Shown: one piece after another, positions 5,764-8,031 of the stretch
Numbering within the stretch: position 1 is the stretch's first letter
Layout: each line of letters opens with the position of its first letter
From: Spirosomataceae bacterium
GTDB lineage: Bacteria > Bacteroidota > Bacteroidia > Cytophagales > Spirosomataceae
Direction of reading: 5' to 3'
Assembly: GCA_025455795.1 (NCBI GenBank)
Contig: JALOLW010000172.1
Span: forward strand, 1-8,031
Length of the DNA: 8,031 nucleotides
Translations under genes and position numbers: made by a program
The notes under the pieces: model-generated
The model's database searches: none
Told to the model about the DNA's origin: nothing
What the model saw: only the letters and a program-made list of their open reading frames with translations

Positions 5764-6783
5764 ATGAAAACCCTTATTTTAGAAAAACCTTTCAGTTTTC
5801 AACGTTGTGAGCAAGACCCACCGTCGCACCTGGCCGCCAATGAAGCCTTGGTAAAAATCAAAAAAATTGGGATTTGCGGCACGGACTATCACGCTTTTCG
5901 GGGTAAACAACCATTTTTTGGCTATCCCCGCGTACTGGGGCATGAATTGGGCGGAGAAGTGGTGGCGTTGGGCGCCGAAACAGGTATTGTGAAAATAGGC
6001 GACAACGTGGCGATTGAACCTTATTTGAATTGTGGTACTTGTCAATCTTGTCGTAACGGGAAGGGCAATTGTTGCGAAAACTTAGCCGTGTTGGGTGTCC
6101 ATACCGACGGTGGTATGGCCGAATACCTGAAAGTACCTTACGCCAAGCTGCACAGTTCAGCCCTTTTAAATTGTGAGCAATTGGCTTTGGTTGAGCCGTT
6201 GAGCATTGGTTCTCACGCCGTGCAGCGGGCAGGGGTATCGGCCCAAGACTTGGTTTTGGTGATTGGGGCGGGGCCTATTGGCTTGGCCGTCATGCAGTTT
6301 GCCAAAATTGAAGGGGCAAAAGTCGTGACATTGGACATCAACAAGGAACGGTTGGATTTTGCCAAACAGCAAATGCGGGTTGATGAAACGATAAACGGCT
6401 CGGAAGGTTTTTCAACGGAACAACTAAGGACCCACTTCGATGGCTCTTTGCCAACGGTTGTTTTTGATGCTACTGGCAATCCAGATTCAATGAAAAAAGC
6501 CTTCAATTACGTCTGTTTTGGGGGGAAACTGGTGTTTGTGGGCTTGTTTATCGGGGAGGTTGTTTTTGATGACCCGCTTTTTCACCGCCGTGAATTGACG
6601 CTTTTGGCCAGCCGAAATAGCCTGCCACAAGATTTTGAGAACATTATAAAACTCATCGAAACGAACAAAATTGACACTACTCCCTGGCTGACACACCGTG
6701 CTGATTTTGACGCGCTACCCCACGTTTTCAATCAGTGGCTTGACCCTGCCACGCGCGTCATCAAAGCGATGGTTTCTTTGTAA
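5764..6783 (+). CDS. Zinc-dependent medium-chain alcohol/polyol dehydrogenase
   Basis: This 339-residue cytoplasmic oxidoreductase of the zinc-containing MDR superfamily oxidises a secondary alcohol of a sugar, polyol or aldonate with NAD+, or performs the reverse. Catalytic-zinc ligands are visible as C38 in GICGTD, H60-E61 in GHE and E144 in VEPLSIG. The structural zinc site is the lobe C90, C93, C96 and C104, with C103 adjacent. The Rossmann motif GAGPIG (168-173) leads to an acidic residue, D191, at the end of the second strand, which favours NAD over NADP. The length is typical of the family. An AAAAG stretch precedes the ATG, with no strong Shine-Dalgarno. It is followed after 22 bp by a diketogulonate-reductase homologue, so a role in sugar-acid interconversion (such as L-gulonate, L-idonate or L-galactonate oxidation) is inferred. 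Superfamily and metal sites are firm; substrate is not. Confidence 0.92.
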   Translation: MKTLILEKPFSFQRCEQDPPSHLAANEALVKIKKIGICGTDYHAFRGKQPFFGYPRVLGHELGGEVVALGAETGIVKIGDNVAIEPYLNCGTCQSCRNGKGNCCENLAVLGVHTDGGMAEYLKVPYAKLHSSALLNCEQLALVEPLSIGSHAVQRAGVSAQDLVLVIGAGPIGLAVMQFAKIEGAKVVTLDINKERLDFAKQQMRVDETINGSEGFSTEQLRTHFDGSLPTVVFDATGNPDSMKKAFNYVCFGGKLVFVGLFIGEVVFDDPLFHRRELTLLASRNSLPQDFENIIKLIETNKIDTTPWLTHRADFDALPHVFNQWLDPATRVIKAMVSL

Positions 6784-6805
6784 TCTGAAATCATAAACCC
6801 ATACT

Positions 6806-7828
6806 ATGTTACCTCCGAAACAACTCTATATTTCTGCTGACGAAATGCAGAAAACCCTGAAAAACATCCTTTGGCAGCACCAATTCCCGAAAAAACGAGC
6901 CGAAGAGTGTGCTACAGTTTTTACGCAAAATAGCGTAGATGGTATTTATACGCACGGTATCAATCGCTTTCCGCGCTTTGTGGACTACGTTCGGAAGGGC
7001 TACGTCATACCAGAGGCCAAACCTACCCGACTGCACCGTTTTGGGAGCATAGAGCAGTGGCACGGCAATTTGGGCGCGGGGCCTTCCAACGCCATTTTTG
7101 CCACCAATCGGGCGATGAAATTGGCTCAAAAAAATGGCATTGGGTGCGTAACCCTCTCGCATACAAACCATTGGATGCGTGGTGGGGCGTATGGTTGGCA
7201 AGCCGCCAAAGCAGGGTTTACGTTTATCGGCTGGACCAACACAACCGCCAATATGCCCGCTTGGGGGGCGGTAAATCCAAAATTAGGAAACAACCCGCTC
7301 GTTTTTGCGACTCCTTACGCCGACGAAGCGTTGGTTTTGGACATGGCCATGTCGCAGTATTCGTTTGGGGCGATGGAATTGGCAGTTTTGAAAAATGAAA
7401 AACTATCGGTAGTCGGTGGCTACGACAAAGCGGGCAATCTCACAACCGAACCCAGTTTGATTCTGGACTCGTGGCGGTCACTGCCCATTGGCTTTTGGAA
7501 GGGGGCAGGTTTGTCGTTTTTGTTGGACGTTTTGGCGGCCATCTTAGCCAACGGATTGGCCACGCACCAAATCGCGCAGAAACCCGCAGAAACGGCGTCG
7601 TCGCAGGTGTTTATTGCCATTGATACGTCAAAATTGGCCAATTATTCGAGCATCTCGGCTACGATTGATGCCATCATTCATGATTACAAACAGTCTGTTC
7701 CTATCAGTTCACAGCATCAAATTTCGTACCCCGGAGAGCGTGTTTTGGCGACCAGACTCAAAAATAGCCAAAACGGTATTCCTGTTTTGGAAAGTGTTTG
7801 GCGAGAGGTGTTGGCAAGACGCGACTAA
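6806..7828 (+). CDS. dlgD: 2,3-diketo-L-gulonate reductase (3-dehydro-L-gulonate 2-dehydrogenase) homologue, Ldh2 family
   Basis: This 340-residue protein belongs to the malate/L-lactate dehydrogenase-like (Ldh2) family and resembles E. coli YiaK/DlgD along its length. DlgD interconverts 2,3-diketo-L-gulonate and 3-dehydro-L-gulonate with NAD(H). Shared blocks are the catalytic-His segment GIYTHGINRFPRF (46-58, H50), VIPEAKP (67-73), SIEQW (81-85), NHWMRGGAYGWQAA (121-134), MPAWGA (150-155), GNNPL (161-165), DMAMSQYSFG (179-188), GNLTTEP (210-216), LPIGFWKGAG (226-235) and the C-terminal tail NGIPVLESVW (323-332). The N-terminal segment aligns with YiaK when translation starts at 6806, with about six extra residues. 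There is no Shine-Dalgarno in the 22-bp gap; co-transcription with the dehydrogenase is likely. Related Ldh2 enzymes act on other 2-oxoacids, so the exact substrate is less certain than the family. Confidence 0.88.
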   Translation: MLPPKQLYISADEMQKTLKNILWQHQFPKKRAEECATVFTQNSVDGIYTHGINRFPRFVDYVRKGYVIPEAKPTRLHRFGSIEQWHGNLGAGPSNAIFATNRAMKLAQKNGIGCVTLSHTNHWMRGGAYGWQAAKAGFTFIGWTNTTANMPAWGAVNPKLGNNPLVFATPYADEALVLDMAMSQYSFGAMELAVLKNEKLSVVGGYDKAGNLTTEPSLILDSWRSLPIGFWKGAGLSFLLDVLAAILANGLATHQIAQKPAETASSQVFIAIDTSKLANYSSISATIDAIIHDYKQSVPISSQHQISYPGERVLATRLKNSQNGIPVLESVWREVLARRD

Positions 7829-8031
7829 TGTTCACACACAACAAAAAGGTTGGATAGCGCAACTAAAAGTGCTAACTGGCACTATTTAAGTCTTTACTCA
7901 CTGCGCGGGTGGACTCGTTTATTATTTGCGCATGAGTCGAATGCTGGTTTTAAAGCAGACGGCAGAACGGCGTTTGGTACGGCTGTGGGTAGATGCAATT
8001 ATTCACCACGGGTGATGTGTTCGGGCTGAAT
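7829..8031. other. Gene-free tail after dlgD with an unexplained open frame
   Basis: No recognised gene lies here. The frame continuing directly from the dlgD stop stays open for 66 codons, to a TGA at 8027-8029, and its translation from about 7883 has protein-like composition, including AGFKADGRTAFGTAVGR. There is no ATG before 8018 in that frame; TTG at 7850 is the only plausible start. A different frame has a 27-codon ATG ORF at 7932-8015. It could be a decayed gene end, a dispersed repeat or the 5' region of the next gene. Confidence 0.35.
7868..7883 (+). terminator. Weak hairpin after dlgD, possible terminator
   Basis: AGTGC (7868-7872) and GCACT (7879-7883) form a 5-bp stem with a 6-nt loop, 40 nt past the dlgD stop and followed by ATTT. 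The stem is short and there is no long U-run, so termination here would be inefficient. Confidence 0.25.

Overview
The window looks like chromosomal DNA of a Bacteroidota bacterium, probably a Cytophagales/Spirosomaceae-type soil or water organism. The signs are a CarboxypepD_reg-type TonB-dependent receptor paired with a DUF4249 lipoprotein, a lipoprotein signal followed by acidic residues, A-rich start regions without Shine-Dalgarno sequences, and three matches to the Bacteroidota -7 promoter box TAnnTTTG, one of them with a well-spaced TTTTG upstream element. The family-level placement is inference from gene content.

Layout, left to right. (1) 1-1037, minus: 5' part (345 codons) of a secreted glycoside hydrolase family 3 enzyme with an EF-hand-like calcium loop; the rest, including the nucleophile region, lies beyond the left edge. 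(2) 1089-1763, plus: a compact, A+T-richer two-gene toxin-antitoxin operon (DUF433 antitoxin, DUF5615 PIN-like toxin), divergent from the GH3 gene across 51 bp and ending 4 bp from a convergent gene. The toxin has Asn where the family normally has its first acidic residue. (3) 1768-2793 and 3092-5476, minus: a DUF4249 outer-membrane lipoprotein and, upstream of it, a TonB-dependent receptor with a near-consensus promoter. Together they probably form a nutrient-uptake pair of unknown substrate. The 298-bp gap between them is the most structured non-coding part of the window: a 65-bp inverted repeat whose arms consist of 8-bp units, a cluster of GTGTATTRAG iterations, and a hairpin just past the receptor stop. 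(4) 5764-7828, plus: a zinc- and NAD-dependent medium-chain dehydrogenase followed after 22 bp by a 2,3-diketo-L-gulonate reductase (YiaK/DlgD) homologue, likely an operon for sugar-acid (aldonate/uronate-type) oxidation and reduction. (5) 7829-8031: no gene recognised, but an unbroken frame with protein-like composition and a weak hairpin.

Functionally, the GH3 enzyme (saccharide release), the receptor/lipoprotein pair (outer-membrane import) and the two oxidoreductases (sugar-acid metabolism) could all belong to carbohydrate scavenging, but nothing in the sequence ties them into one regulon, and the toxin-antitoxin module between them looks like an insertion. I see no CRISPR array, tRNA, rRNA, transposase or prophage gene. 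The best leads for something undescribed are the repeat-rich receptor/lipoprotein intergenic region and the Asp-to-Asn toxin.
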